From NCBI GenBank assembly GCA_014843695.1, contig CM026398.1, positions 16,542,664 to 16,606,663 on the forward strand: 64,000 nucleotides of DNA. Direction: 5' to 3'. The position numbers were made by a program, and so were the translations under genes. Under the pieces are notes generated by a model that was not told the origin of the DNA, searched no databases, and saw only the letters and a list, made by a program, of their open reading frames with translations. Source of the stretch: Archivesica marissinica. Taxonomy: Eukaryota; Mollusca; Bivalvia; Venerida; Vesicomyidae. Below are positions 19,801-27,725 of this stretch, piece after piece (positions within the stretch are counted from its first letter, which is position 1; every line of letters starts with the position of its first letter).

Positions 19801-22226
19801 ATAATCATAGTTAGATTTGCCTGATGGAAGTAGTTACCTCCCTTATATTGCCAGATATATCTAATGATTGTGTAAAGGGAGATAATCATAGTTAGATTTG
19901 CCTGATGGAAGTAGTTACCTCCCTTATATTGCCAGATATATCTAATGATTGTGTAAAGGGAGATAATCATAGTTAGATTTGCCTGATGGAAGTAGTTATC
20001 TTCTTTATATTGCCAGATATATCTAATGATTGTGTAAAGGGAGATAATCATAGTTAGATTTGCCTGATGGAAGTAGTTACCTCCCTTATATTGCCAGATA
20101 TATCTAATGATTGTGTAAAGGGAGATAATCATAGTTAGATTTGCCTGATGGAAGTAGTTACCGCCCTTATATTGTGAGATATCTAATGATTGAGTAAAGG
20201 GAGATAATGCCATTTACATTTGCCTGATGAAAATAGTTACCTGATGGAAATAGTTATCTCCCTTATATTGCCAAATATATCTAATGATTGAGTAAAGGGA
20301 GATAATGACAGTTAGATTTGCCTGGAGGAAGTGGTTGCCTGATGGGTGTAGTTACCTCCCTTATATTACCAGATATATCTAATTATCGAGTTGAGGGAAA
20401 TAATCACAGTTAGATTTCCCTGATGGAAGTAGTTCTCTCCCTTATATTGACAGATCTATCTAATGATAAGTAAATGGAGATAATGACAATTAGATTTGCC
20501 TGGAGGAAGTAGTTACCTGATGGATGTAGTTACCTCCCTTATATTACCAGATATATCTAATGACAGAACGCACTGTAAGTGAGGGACCAAAGGCCAGTCA
20601 TCCATTGAGGATTTTGACTGACGTGTGCCCCTCATGTCTCGGGTCTTAAAAGATTTTTATGAAAGCAGCTGTCACTTAATTTATAAATTTAGTGAATTTT
20701 TATTTTGTCTGTATATGCAAAAGTCTGCCTCCGTGGTCGAGTGGTTACGATCGCTGACTTGTATACCGCTGTAACCTATCATCACTGATGGTCACGGGTT
20801 CGAGCCCCCGCTCCGGCCGTGTCTCATTTATATGAAAAAGTTGGCAGTTTCTTATGGAGGTTGGTGCACCCAAGTACTGGTTAACCACTGTAGCCTGCCC
20901 AGGAAAGGTGTTGTTAGGTAAACTGCCCGCCGGCGATATAGCCCAAAATGGTGCTGATGCAGGTGTATAACCCGAAATATAATAATAATAATTGTGCACT
21001 GTTAATCATTGTTTTACCTACATCAGAAATTTGTGTTTTCAAAAACGTGTGTAAACCTGGTTGCTGTAAAATGAGTGTTGTATGTGTTTCAGATAACGTC
21101 TCTGGTAAGCCTGCATTTCCTGGGTCACGCGTCTGGGGAGGATCAGATAGAACAGCCCAAGTATAAATGTCTCGTCTCGCTGGACTTTATAAAGGGCGTC
21201 GCTAGGTACGTTGTTATACTCCGAGCAAATATCCGCTGCTTCATCCGTCCGTGCTTCCGAGCTGGGGAACATTAGTGCTATAGGGTCTAACTTTCAGTTG
21301 AATACTGTTGATAGTCCCTAAGACATTAGGGCTATGGGGCTAATTTGTAGTCTATTTAAGCCCTTAAACCCCATCTGGGCGAATATTTTAGCCCATAAAC
21401 CAAATGTGTCCGTCCCGCTATTCTTGTCCGTCTTATATCTCGGCAACCACTGGCCGGAAAACAATGTAATTTCACAGGAGTGATTGGTACCAAGCTTAGT
21501 GGTGCACTATTTCTCAGCAACCATTAGCCAGGAATCAGTGAAGCTTCTCAGGTGTGATTGGTACCAAGCCTAGTTGTGCACTATTTCTCAGCAACCATTA
21601 GCCAGGAATCAGTGAAGCTTCTCAGGTGTAATTGGTACCAAGCCTAGTTATGCACTATTTCTCAGCAACCATTAGCCAGGAATCAGTGAAGCTTCTCAGG
21701 TGTGATTGGTACCAAGCCTAGTTGTGCACTATTTCTCAGCAACCATTAGCCAGGAATCAGTGAAGCTTCTCAGGAGTGATTGGTACCAAGCCTATTTGTG
21801 CACTATTTCTCAGCAACCATTAGCCAGGAATCAGTCTGTCCCGTTTTGTCTGTCCCGTCATTCCAATAAATATAATGTAAACTTCAGAGAGCATCCATAG
21901 GTTGGATATTGTTTGTAATTGTCTATCTTTGACTTAGACAACGACTAAGTCACATGGTCCAATGAAAAAGCCACATTTCTCACTTCTAAATCGTAGCGAC
22001 CCAACCTACTTATGTACGTTGTCTAAGTCAGATAGATCAACTCATTGGCCCGTCTTAGCGAAGTGAAGTGTATATTTCGTTAAGATGGACCAATTTGTGA
22101 TCTATCCGATACATATACAACTTCTAACATTGTTGCCTTTATATTGAATATTTAAAAAAAAAATTCCTTTTCCCTTTCAGAACAGTGAATTTTGATGTCG
22201 TGAGATATTTATATGATTTTGTGTAG
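10745..22226 (+). CDS. ORC5: ORC5, origin recognition complex subunit 5, C-terminal half (seven exons)
   Basis: Exons: 10745-10875, 12957-13005, 14623-14769, 16070-16233, 17640-17750, 21093-21205 and 22181-22226. Joined, they give about 252 residues without a stop, all with AG/GT borders and compatible phases. The product matches vertebrate ORC5 collinearly: [75 protein letters not shown] and the terminal [14 protein letters not shown] followed by TAG. ORC5 is a core subunit of the nuclear complex that marks replication origins and loads MCM helicase. The AAA+ ATPase part (Walker motifs) should lie upstream of the window. The part seen here is the lid and winged-helix-like C-terminal region. 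The introns are mostly minisatellite. RELN follows in the same orientation. Confidence 0.95.
10867..12480. repeat. 20-bp minisatellite carrying an ORC5 splice donor (copy B)
   Basis: About 80 copies of AGACACTTGGTAAGGAATGT begin at the exon's own CAGACACTTG|GTAAG junction. The first half has variants such as CACTTTGTAATTCATG. The second half moves to AATGCAGACACTT forms. A 20-bp period is kept almost throughout, in contrast to the eroded copy A. Confidence 0.95.
12635..12816. mobile_element. MITE, ACAGTCAAACCTGT family (copy B intron)
   Basis: It has the same element, position and ends as 2088-2262: TACAGTCAAACCTGTCTTAA at the left and CAGATTTGACTGTA at the right. It is slightly longer because copy A has lost several single bases. 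Confidence 0.85.
12957..13005 (+). CDS. ORC5: ORC5 exon b ([16 protein letters not shown])
   Basis: 49 nt: acceptor TTTTTTTCAG, 16 codons plus one base, donor GAGAAG|GTAACA. It aligns with human AVLNFPKYCEPVVKGE. This intact copy shows that the 50-nt version at 2402-2451 has a frameshift. Its last 13 bases plus the donor are repeated in the following 32-bp array. Confidence 0.92.
12993..13434. repeat. 32-bp minisatellite carrying an ORC5 splice donor (copy B), with A-rich inserts
   Basis: About 10-12 units of GTGGAGAAG|GTAACATTATG type. Two odd A/C stretches interrupt the array, at about 13026-13053 and 13193-13218. Both are runs of A broken by single C, and neither exists in copy A. Confidence 0.9.
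13555..14617. repeat. 24-bp minisatellite before ORC5 exon c (copy B)
   Basis: About 44 units of the TTGTTGTTTACATGTTGTCG plus GATC type, ending just before the acceptor of the exon at 14623. The 428-codon open frame running through it and into the exon is a product of the 24-bp period. Only the last part, after the acceptor, is ORC5. Confidence 0.95.
14623..14769 (+). CDS. ORC5: ORC5 exon c ([19 protein letters not shown]...)
   Basis: The acceptor is TTTATGTTTTAG and the donor is CTACAAG|GTCTGT. With the G from exon b it opens [18 protein letters not shown] and continues [18 protein letters not shown], matching human [16 protein letters not shown] and YLREISSSQWE. It ends phase 1. Confidence 0.95.
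14911..15117. mobile_element. piggyBac-like MITE, family 1 (intact)
   Basis: It is bounded by TTAACCCTTAACCTGCC and the inverse GGTAGGTTACGGGTTAA, with TTAA at both ends as in piggyBac insertions. The interior has a hairpin of CATAGAGCCAGGTCAGA against TCTGATCTGGCTCTATG, then GATAGTGGAGCTAAAACACT. The same break point in copy A is where the assembly gap starts. Confidence 0.8.
15229..15636. repeat. About 71-bp tandem repeat, six copies
   Basis: The unit contains GCCGTTGTAATGTGGGTTGA, AGCTCGGCATATGTGTGTGT and GTGCCCACAATGCCCTGC. It is intronic in ORC5. The minus-strand open frames here ([15 protein letters not shown]) are repeat artefacts. Confidence 0.9.
15836..16045 (+). mobile_element. tRNA-headed SINE, family F
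   Basis: The head GGCCCCGTGGCCGAGTTGTT has an A box (TGGCCGAGTTG), and TAGGTTCGAATCCCATTGAG has a B box. The body contains GAGGAAGCTATCCCAGCTGG, and the tail GACCTAAGCAGTTGATGCGA. It ends 25 bp before the ORC5 exon at 16070. Confidence 0.7.
16070..16233 (+). CDS. ORC5: ORC5 exon d ([20 protein letters not shown]...)
   Basis: The acceptor is TTTTGTGTTTAG and the donor is GAAAGG|GTAAGA. It encodes [18 protein letters not shown], then [20 protein letters not shown], matching human [20 protein letters not shown] and KRFFLKHHGKIKK. It ends phase 0. Confidence 0.95.
16345..17266. repeat. 46-bp minisatellite, about 20 copies
   Basis: The unit contains CATTTGTAGTTTCCACTTCT, TGTGTTTGCAGTAGAGATCT and GGTATA. 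Variants change GTTTGCAG to GTTGCAG and GATCTGG to GAGCTGG. All three minus-strand frames stay open ([12 protein letters not shown] type) and are not genes. Confidence 0.95.
17288..17505 (-). mobile_element. SINE family B, minus strand
   Basis: Reversed: GCGTTCGCTTCAGGTGCG, GGTCCGGAGTTCGAGCCCCA (B box), GCATTTAAATTCCACGTTGC, GATGGAATCCATCAGGAATGA-like core, GAGAGTGATTAATATAAG and GTTTCGCAATCGAGC. The A-box end is lost. Confidence 0.8.
17541..17597 (+). mobile_element. SINE A 3' tail fragment with poly-A
   Basis: AACTTGCTTCGCAATCGTTG, AAATAAATAAAG and a run of A, about 40 bp before the ORC5 exon at 17640. Only the tail is present. Confidence 0.7.
17640..17750 (+). CDS. ORC5: ORC5 exon e ([20 protein letters not shown]...)
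   Basis: The acceptor is TTCATTGATAG and the donor is TTCATGCAG|GTATAA. It has 37 codons, phase 0 on both sides: [16 protein letters not shown] and [16 protein letters not shown], against human TSNHLLGPKPFPLDRL and SIVDSRVAPTANIFSQ. The last 46 bases of this exon plus the donor are tandemly repeated downstream. Confidence 0.95.
17705..17976. repeat. 68-bp tandem repeat spanning the exon e donor, four copies
   Basis: Units at 17705, 17773, 17841 and 17909 each carry 46 bp of exon e (GATAGTGGAAGGACGAGTGG to TTCATGCAG), the GTATAAA donor and the first bases of an inserted MITE (TACAGTCAATCCTGT). The first unit is the real exon end; the other three are exon-donor copies lying in the intron. Confidence 0.95.
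17962..18372. mobile_element. MITE of the ACAGTCAAACCTGT family, split by a SINE
   Basis: The left arm 17962-17999 (TACAGTCAATCCTGTGTTAG, TGGTCACCTCTATTAAGC) and the right part from 18249 (AGCCAACCTGCATTAAGCAG to CAGCCACTTTCTGTGATCCC) form one element interrupted by a SINE B. The right terminal repeat is eroded. Confidence 0.8.
18000..18235 (+). mobile_element. SINE family B, full length, with target-site duplication
   Basis: The head GTGGAAGTCGTGATAGCGCA has an A box, and GAGTTCGAGCTCCGCTGAAG a B box. The body is CATTTAAATTCCACATGCC, and the tail GAGAGTGATTAATATTAGTT and AATAAATTTGTATAA. It is flanked by a 13-bp direct repeat, ACCTCTATTAAGC, at 17987-17999 and 18236-18248. Confidence 0.9.
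18540..18957. repeat. 31-bp minisatellite with an octamer motif, about 13 copies
   Basis: The unit contains GTCATGCAAATCAGCTTTAC and CTAAGAATAAT. Every unit contains ATGCAAAT, except that one reads CTGCAAAT. The array is interrupted at 18710-18740 by CCCAAACACACC, then AAAAAACAC and a second CAAACACACCAAAAAA. Confidence 0.95.
18968..19200 (+). mobile_element. SINE family C, plus strand, with a triplicated head segment
   Basis: The head AGACGGCCCAGTGGTTAACA is followed by three copies of a 23-bp piece (CCAGGAATCGCAGGTTTGCG), then GGTTCAATCCCTCGTATGAC (B box), TAACAGTCTTTCAGATAGGA and GTGAAAGAACCAGGGATGC. It matches the reverse of the minus-strand C copies at 24388 and 43917. Confidence 0.7.
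19322..20570. repeat. 81-bp tandem repeat, about 15 copies
   Basis: The unit contains AGTTAGATTTGCCTGATGGA, AGTAGTTACCTCCCTTATAT, TGCCAGATATATCTAATGAT and AAAGGGAGATAATCAT. It is well conserved to about 20190 and decayed after. 81 is a multiple of 3, which explains the two 150-codon minus-strand frames ([20 protein letters not shown]). No coding role is inferred. Confidence 0.95.
20726..20990 (+). mobile_element. tRNA-headed SINE, family D (full length)
   Basis: The head TGCCTCCGTGGTCGAGTGGT has an A box, and GGTCACGGGTTCGAGCCCCC a B box. The body is CATTTATATGAAAAAGTTGG, and the tail TAGGTAAACTGCCCGCCGGC, GATATAGCCCAAAATGGTGC and ATAATAATAATAAT. Its tail resembles the LINE end at 9130-9175. 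Confidence 0.85.
21093..21205 (+). CDS. ORC5: ORC5 exon f ([20 protein letters not shown]...)
   Basis: The acceptor is ATGTGTTTCAG and the donor is GCTAG|GTACGT. It encodes [14 protein letters not shown] and [17 protein letters not shown], against human ITSLVTLQLLTLVG and GPKYKCTVSLDFIRAIA. It ends phase 2. Confidence 0.95.
21480..21836. repeat. About 74-bp tandem repeat, five copies
   Basis: The unit contains GATTGGTACCAAGCCTAGTT, GTGCACTATTTCTCAGCAAC and CATTAGCCAGGAATCAGTGA. It is intronic, in the last ORC5 intron. Confidence 0.9.
21837..22180. other. End of last ORC5 intron, no gene
   Basis: Contains an imperfect inverted pair around GACTTAGACAACGACTAAGT and CGTTGTCTAAGTCAGATAG (21930-22035), and the polypyrimidine tract TTCCTTTTCCCTTTCAG of the last acceptor. 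Confidence 0.5.
22181..22226 (+). CDS. ORC5: ORC5 last exon ([14 protein letters not shown], stop)
   Basis: The first base completes Arg with AG from exon f. [14 protein letters not shown] then TAG follows, against human TVNFDIIKYLYDFL with its stop. This fixes the C terminus of the protein. Confidence 0.95.
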
Positions 22227-22359
22227 GAGTTATTGCTACTGACACTGATTGTGACACCACTTGGTATTGGATCAATGTCGTTCAGTGTTCGCTTCATGCC
22301 AATATACGGAACAAATTCTAACACAGATATTCATACAACCTCTGGAGTTCTGTGAATGT

Positions 22360-22915
22360 TTCTTCTAGAAACTTCGTCAATATACAGAAACGATTGTACG
22401 GTGAAACATCGTCAATATACAGAAACGCTTGTACGGTGAAACATCGTCGATATACAGAAACGCTTGTACGGTGAAACTTCGTCAATATACAGAAACGCTT
22501 GTACGGTGAAACATCGTCAATATACGGAAACGCTTGTACGGTGAAACATCGTCAATATACAGAAACGCTTGTATGGTGAAACATCGTCAATATACGGAAA
22601 CGCTTGTACGGTGAAACATCGTTAATATACAGGATGGATTTCTAACACAAAGAACAAACCATCTATTGTGTTCTGTGCTTGTACGATGAAGCGTCGTTAA
22701 TATACAGGATGGATTTCTAACACAAAGAACAAACCATCTATTGTGTTCTGTGCTTGTATGATGAAGCGTCGTTAATATACAGGATGGATTTCTAACACAG
22801 AACGAACCATCTATTGTGTTCTGTGCTTGTACGATGAAGCGTCGTTAATATACAGGATGGATTTCTAACACAAAGAACGAACCATCTATTGTGTTCTGTG
22901 CTTGTACGAAATGGG
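22360..22915. repeat. Two tandem arrays in the ORC5 3' flank
   Basis: About seven copies of a 35-bp unit (CTTGTACGGTGAAACATCGT, CAATATACAGAAACG) at 22360-22625 pass into about four copies of a 75-bp unit (GGATGGATTTCTAACACAAA, CCATCTATTGTGTTCTGTGC) to 22915. The second unit keeps a decayed CTTGTACGATGAAGCGTCGT version of the first, so the arrays are nested. They lie in the likely 3' UTR or just beyond. Confidence 0.9.
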
Positions 22916-23011
22916 TGCAGAAACCGATTGACCTGTTTTGAAGCAAATTTTCAATGTATTGACCTGCATAGTCGGTCACACTTCAACCATCAAACGTTAG
23001 AAAATAGATGC

Positions 23012-23017
23012 AATAAA
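23012..23017 (+). promoter_or_regulatory. Possible ORC5 polyadenylation signal
   Basis: The first AATAAA after the ORC5 stop codon that I see on the + strand (context ATGCAATAAAGTGTTGCC). This is a positional argument only, about 790 bp after the stop. Confidence 0.3.
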
Positions 23018-23137
23018 GTGTTGCCATTTCATATCCTTGAAAAACCGATCGGTCTGTTTTGAAATTTTGAAATATGCAATATGTATTGAGTTGACGTGTC
23101 AAACGCAAGATTCGGTGTCAGAGGTTATAAAACTTTT

Positions 23138-23405
23138 TGTGTGTTTTACGTTTATTTATCGTCGCTACCGGTTGCCCATATGAGCAACGCCTCCCGAAGA
23201 TATTAGTCATTTTAGATTTTGGAGGATAGTGCAACGATACAGAGACTCATTCCAGAGTCTCCTCTGGTTCTTTTACGTGCACGGTGTAAAGCACCGACAC
23301 GATACCTCGATTTAACGTTCCATCTGAAAGACTTAATTTTATTAGGGTCAGATGGGGGATCGAATCTGCGATCCCTGGATTACCAGTCCAGTGTGTTACT
23401 CAATA
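23138..23405 (-). mobile_element. SINE family C, minus strand
   Basis: Contains TTTTACGTTTATTTATCGTC, GTTGCCCATATGAGCAACGC, TCCAGAGTCTCCTCTGGTTC, GTGCACGGTGTAAAGCACCG and the reversed B-box end GGGGGATCGAATCTGCGATC then TGGATTACCAGTCCAGTGTG. The A-box end is replaced by the palindrome at 23415. Confidence 0.85.
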
Positions 23406-23414
23406 TACAATATT

Positions 23415-23605
23415 ATTGTAAAATAAATAAAGTTTAAAAGACTCGACCAATCAAATCACTTCAGCTTGAGATCTGAAAAAAGTCGGACTCCAGACGGATC
23501 TGTAGTCCAGTGTGTACTACAGATCCGTCTGGAGTCCGACTTTTCAGATCTCAAGCTGAAGTGATTTGATTGGTTGAGTCTTTTAAACTTTATTTATTTT
23601 ACAAT
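23415..23605. repeat. Near-perfect 191-bp palindrome
   Basis: The left arm 23415-23506 and right arm 23516-23605 are reverse complements, with one mismatch and a 2-base length difference in an A run, around a 9-base loop, CCAGTGTGT. The arms hold GACTCGACCAATCAAATCAC, GGACTCCAGACGGATCTGTA and a SINE tail (ATTGTAAAATAAATAAAG). Confidence 0.95.
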
Positions 23606-23835
23606 GATTGCGAAACAAGTTTTAACAACTTATGTTAATCACTCTCGTTGGCGCAGATGAAAGCGTCTATGTGGTCATTCTTGTGGAAGGAAACTGGAGT
23701 AGATCTACTCGGAGATAACCCACCGGTCCGATCTGGCGACTACCGTACCATCTCGCATACTTCCCGGTCCGAGGATCGAACCCGAGTTGCATTGGTGAGA
23801 AACGAGCGTGCTAACCACTGCGCTAATCAGACAGC
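23581..23835 (-). mobile_element. SINE family A, minus strand
   Basis: The reversed copy begins with the tail (AAACTTTATTTATTTTACAA, GATTGCGAAACAAGTTTTAA), has TTAATCACTCTCGTTGGCGC, CCGATCTGGCGACTACCGTA and the B-box complement GAGGATCGAACCCGAGTTGC, and ends CTAACCACTGCGCTAATCAG. Confidence 0.85.
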
Positions 23836-24049
23836 CTGGGTTTTCGGTTTGAGTCTGATATTCGGTTTGGTCTTGACCAATCAGACGCTAGAAATAGAGC
23901 TTGAAATTTGAGAAGAGCTTTATATCCCCCAGGCCGGGGTCGTAGGTTATTATAATTTCTCGAATCTCAAGCTCGGGTGATTTTATTGGTTATATGGAAA
24001 CGCAGAGTTTTCATTATTCGTGCAGCATAAACAATATAGAAACCCTGCC

Positions 24050-24290
24050 CTGGGCCACTATTTTGCTTGTAATACCCCCCCCCCCCCCCCGATAAAGTCG
24101 ACCGCTCTTTGGCCTGGATATGGAACCCTGCCCTGGGCATTTTGCTTGTAATACCCCCCCCCGATAAAGTCGACCGCTCTTTGGCCTGGATATGGAACCC
24201 TGCCCTGGGCCACTATTTTGCTTGTAATACCCCCCCCGATAAAGTCGACCGCTCTTTGGCCTGGATATGGAATCTTGCCCTGGGTATATA
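24050..24290. repeat. Poly-C-containing tandem repeat, three copies
   Basis: The unit contains CCTGCCCTGGGCCACTATTT, TGCTTGTAATACCCCC, GATAAAGTCGACCGCTCTTT and GGCCTGGATATGGAA. The C run varies from 7 to 18 bases. Confidence 0.9.
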
Positions 24291-24387
24291 TAGACCTCAG
24301 CTTTTCCCCAGAACTGCCGAGGACAGCAAGACTTGTACATGACAAGTCTCTATTGTGTGCTAGGCTGATGAATGATTTTCTAGAATC

Positions 24388-24682
24388 TTGTGTGTGTTTT
24401 ACGTTTATTTATCGTCGCTACCGGTTACCCATATGAGCGACGCCTTCTGAAGAGATTAGTCATTTTAGATTTTGGAGGATAGTGCAATGATACAGACAGA
24501 GACCCATTCCAGAGTCTCCTCTGGTTCTTTTACGTGCACAGTGTAAAGCACCGACACGAGACCTCGGTTTAAAGTCCCATCCGAAAGACTGTTAATTTTA
24601 TTAGGGTCAGATGGGGGATCGAACCTGCGATCCCTGGATTACCAGTCCAGCGTGTTACCACTGGACTACAGATCCGGCTGTT
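24388..24682 (-). mobile_element. SINE family C, minus strand, most complete copy
   Basis: Runs from TTTTACGTTTATTTATCGTC through TCCAGAGTCTCCTCTGGTTC and GGGGGATCGAACCTGCGATC to CCAGCGTGTTACCACTGGAC and TACAGATCCGGCTG, i.e. from the tail to an intact reversed A box. Confidence 0.85.
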
Positions 24683-24735
24683 TTCTAGAATCGGTCCAGA
24701 GTGGCCAATTGATCTAAATCCGAGATTCTGTGAAA

Positions 24736-24849
24736 TGGAAACTTTGTTGGACCGAGGGGTCAATACGATTGCAGCTGTGTCGCGACTGTTCGCATCTTTC
24801 ACCTTGTGTTTGTTAGCTGTCTACCTGGAGTTGCAGATGAACTTGATGG
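24736..24849 (+). CDS. Candidate first coding exon of an unidentified gene (weak)
   Basis: ATG at 24736 has a G at -3 and at +4 (GTGAAATGG). It opens METLLDRGVNTIAAVSRLFA, followed by a hydrophobic stretch (SFTLCLLAVYLEL) like a signal anchor or signal peptide. The frame runs to ATG|GTAAGT, a strong donor, at 24850. I do not recognise the protein. It lies on the + strand between ORC5 and RELN in non-repeat sequence. No partner exon is proven; candidates are at 37354 and at 44614 (TTTTGCAG, then VPLIEKAFLLNI and a stop, phase 0). It could instead be untranslated leader of RELN, or chance. Confidence 0.3.
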
Positions 24850-24859
24850 TAAGTTAGAT

Positions 24860-25370
24860 AGATAGTTTTATTCTGGTAAAAATAGAATATATGTCATAAA
24901 ACCAATACAAAATCAATGTCAACATAGTACATGTGAGCATTAACGTGCAGAGTAGATGACATATAATCAATACCAAGGATAACACAAAAGCTCTATTTCC
25001 ATTGTGGATAAAGTTAGCATTGCTCACTATAATGTAATTACTTACAGTGTACAGCACTCCCAAGATATGCTAACGAACCAATCATAGAAATCCTAATCAG
25101 TCTCATTTGTATGCACCCGGTGTCCGAGAGCAGAGAGGCATACGGTGTTCGCACCATTCATCCGTGTGTCGGGCCGTGCCCACTAAAACTACCTCAAATT
25201 CTAGCAACATTAGTTACGGACCTTGCTATCTGAAATATATACAGACTAATAGTTAATTGCAAACACAAATAGCAATTTCACATCGGGAAAGGAAAAACAA
25301 TATAGTAGTATAGAAAACATGATAACAAAAGGAAAGAAGTAGAGTGATATGGAGGGGGATAGGGGTGGGA
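24860..25370. other. Intergenic sequence, no gene seen
   Basis: AT-rich. A short minus-strand frame at 24854-25063 has no recognisable motif. Confidence 0.5.
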
Positions 25371-25690
25371 GAGAGAATTATGTGGGAGATGGAGAGTGAT
25401 GTGAGGGAGGAGAGGGAGAACAAATGGGAGAGGGAAATAGTGGAGGAGAATTAAGTGGGAGAGGGAGAAAGAGTGGGGAGGGAGAGTGATGTGAGGGAGG
25501 AGAACAAGTGGGAGAGGGAAAGAGTGGAGAGGGAGAATTAAGTGGGAGAGGGAAAAAGAGTGAGGTGAGGGAGGAGAAGGAGAACAAGTGGGAGAGGGAG
25601 GAGGAGAACAAGTGGGAGAGGGAAAGAGTGGATAGGGAGAATGATGAGCAGGAGAGTGAGAAAGAAAAGAAGTGAGGAGAGGGAGAGATG
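25350..25690. repeat. Purine-rich (GGGAGAGG-type) tract
   Basis: About 340 bp of almost pure G/A on the + strand, built from irregular GTGGGAGAGGGAAAGAGTGG units. It is a mirror-like polypurine-polypyrimidine tract able in principle to form triplex DNA. The Ser/Leu/Pro-rich minus-strand frames are artefacts. Confidence 0.85.
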
Positions 25691-25897
25691 TACAACATGC
25701 AAGTCCTCCTCCCTACAGTTACCAATCCTCTTGAGGCTCAGGTTCATACAGATATAATTATAGTGCAATAGTATATATCGTGCAGTCATCGTCTACTTTC
25801 TGTATGTTTTCCTGTGGGTTTGTATTATGTGCAATCATGTACCACCAGTAGACCGATAAAGTTATAATCGACTGCTGAATACCTGTATACCCAATAG

Positions 25898-27111
25898 TTA
25901 AACCTTTCCCTCATGGAAGCACCTCTTGATGCCATTACCAATACGACATGCATTGACTATGTAGTAGCCAAACCAATGTTCGTAATGAACCCTTTCCCTC
26001 ATGGAAGCACCTCTTGATGCCATTGCCAATACGACATGCATTGACTATGTAGTAGCCAAACCAATGTTCGTAATGAACCCTTTCCCTCATGGAAGCACCT
26101 CTTGATGCCATTACCAATACGACATGCATTGACTATGTAGTAGCCAAACCAATGTTCATAATGAACCCTTTCCCTCATGGAAGCACCTCTTGACGCCATT
26201 ACGAATACGACATACATTGACTATGTAGTAGTCAAACCAATGTTCATAATAAAGGCCAGAATCTCATGTAGTCCCAGTAATATCTATGGAGGTGGGATAG
26301 ATATGGTGACTACTTATCCACTGCATGATAGCTAAATGGCTGTCGTTTGTATGGAGATATAATAGTATATTAACCTAAATCTCTATGAAGTCCCAGTTAT
26401 ATCTATGGATGTGGGATAGATATGGCGACTACTTATCCACTGCATGATGGCTAAATGGCTGTCGTTTGTATGGAGATATAATAGTATATTAACCTAAATC
26501 TCATTTAGTCCCAGTAATATCTATAGAGGTGGGATAGATATGGTGACTACTTATCCACTGCATGATGGCTAAATGACTGTCGTTTGTATGGAGATATAAT
26601 AGTATATTAACCTAAATCTCATTTAGTCCCAGTAATATCTATAGAGGTGGGATAGATATGGCGACTATTTATCCACTGCATGATAGCTAAATGGCTGTCG
26701 TTTGTATGGAGATATAATAGTATATTAACCTAAATCTCTATGAAGTCCCAGTTATATCTATGGAGGTGGGATAGATATGGCGACTACTTATCCACTGCAT
26801 GATAGCTAAATGGCTGTCGTTTGTATGGAGATATAATAGTATATTAACCTAAATCTCATTTAGTCCCAGTAATATCTATAGAGGTGGGATAGATATGGTG
26901 ACTACTTATCCACTGCATGATGGCTAAATGACTGTCGTTTGTATGGAGATATAATAGTATATTAACCTAAATCTCAAGTAGTCCCAGTAATATCTATGGA
27001 GGTGGGATAGGTATGGCGACTACTTATCCACTGCATGATAGCTAAATGGCTGGCATTTGTATGGAGATATAATAGTATATTAACCTAAATCTTTATGAAG
27101 GAAAGGGTTAA
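25898..27111 (+). mobile_element. piggyBac-like MITE, family 3, with two internal arrays
   Basis: Starts TTAAACCTTTCCCTCATGGA and ends GAAGGAAAGGGTTAA: inverted ends with TTAA on each side. Inside are four 88-bp units (CATGGAAGCACCTCTTGATG, ATTGACTATGTAGTAGCC) at about 25902-26235 and about seven units of roughly 118 bp (GTCCCAGTAATATCTATGGA, GGTGGGATAGATATGG, TGACTACTTATCCACTGCAT, GGCTGTCGTTTGTATGGAG) at about 26255-27095. The same element in reverse is at 30895-31490. Confidence 0.85.
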
Positions 27112-27410
27112 GATGGATTTTTCACAGCCAAGTTCGGCATTCAACTGTATAAGTTTGTAAAAGTAGTAGGTCCCTCAGGAAAGTTCACCCTCTCACTTCA
27201 AACAAATCCTAACATTACAAAGTGAGGCACTAAGGGGAAGTGTTTCCCTTGTTATCTATAGAGTAACATTTTTTTAAGCTAACCAATAATCAGAATCCTA
27301 GATCATTGGACATATATTTTCATATGGCGAACATATACCAAATGAACAAACAAAATTGTGAAGAGGAATTTGGTCCATTTTAGGAAATGCAATCTGTATG
27401 GTGTAGCTTT
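27112..27410. other. Intergenic sequence, no feature
   Basis: Non-repetitive, AT-rich, without a convincing open frame. Confidence 0.5.
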
Positions 27411-27416
27411 TGGTGT

Positions 27417-27668
27417 CAAATAACCCATTTCATTCTGGATACATTTAAAGACTTTTGCAAACAACATAGATCCAGATCAGCCGCAGCGTCGCGCTGCATG
27501 CTGATCAGGATCTATGATGTTTGCTACATAGCCAAGTGTCTTAGCAAGACCATCTGAATAGCAAACAGCATAGAGCATGATCAGACGGAACGTTCCGTGG
27601 CTCCTGATCTGGCTCTATGTTCTTTGCAAATACTTTGAACGGTATCCAGAATCAAATGGGATAATATC
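27417..27668. mobile_element. Short inverted-repeat element with two hairpins
   Basis: Ends are CCCATTTCATTCTGGATAC and GTATCCAGAATCAAATGGG, flanked by ATAA on both sides. Inside are AACATAGATCCAGATCAGC against CTGATCAGGATCTATGATG, and AGCATAGAGCATGATCAG against CTGATCTGGCTCTATG. The hairpin modules resemble those of piggyBac-like MITE family 1. Confidence 0.75.
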
Positions 27669-27725
27669 TACATAGAAACTTTTAAACCTTTTTTCTCTCA
27701 ATCCAGTGTTTTGAATTTAATAATG

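Noticed and set aside
25378..25789. Ser/Leu/Pro-rich minus-strand frames
   Set aside because: Product of a polypurine tract.
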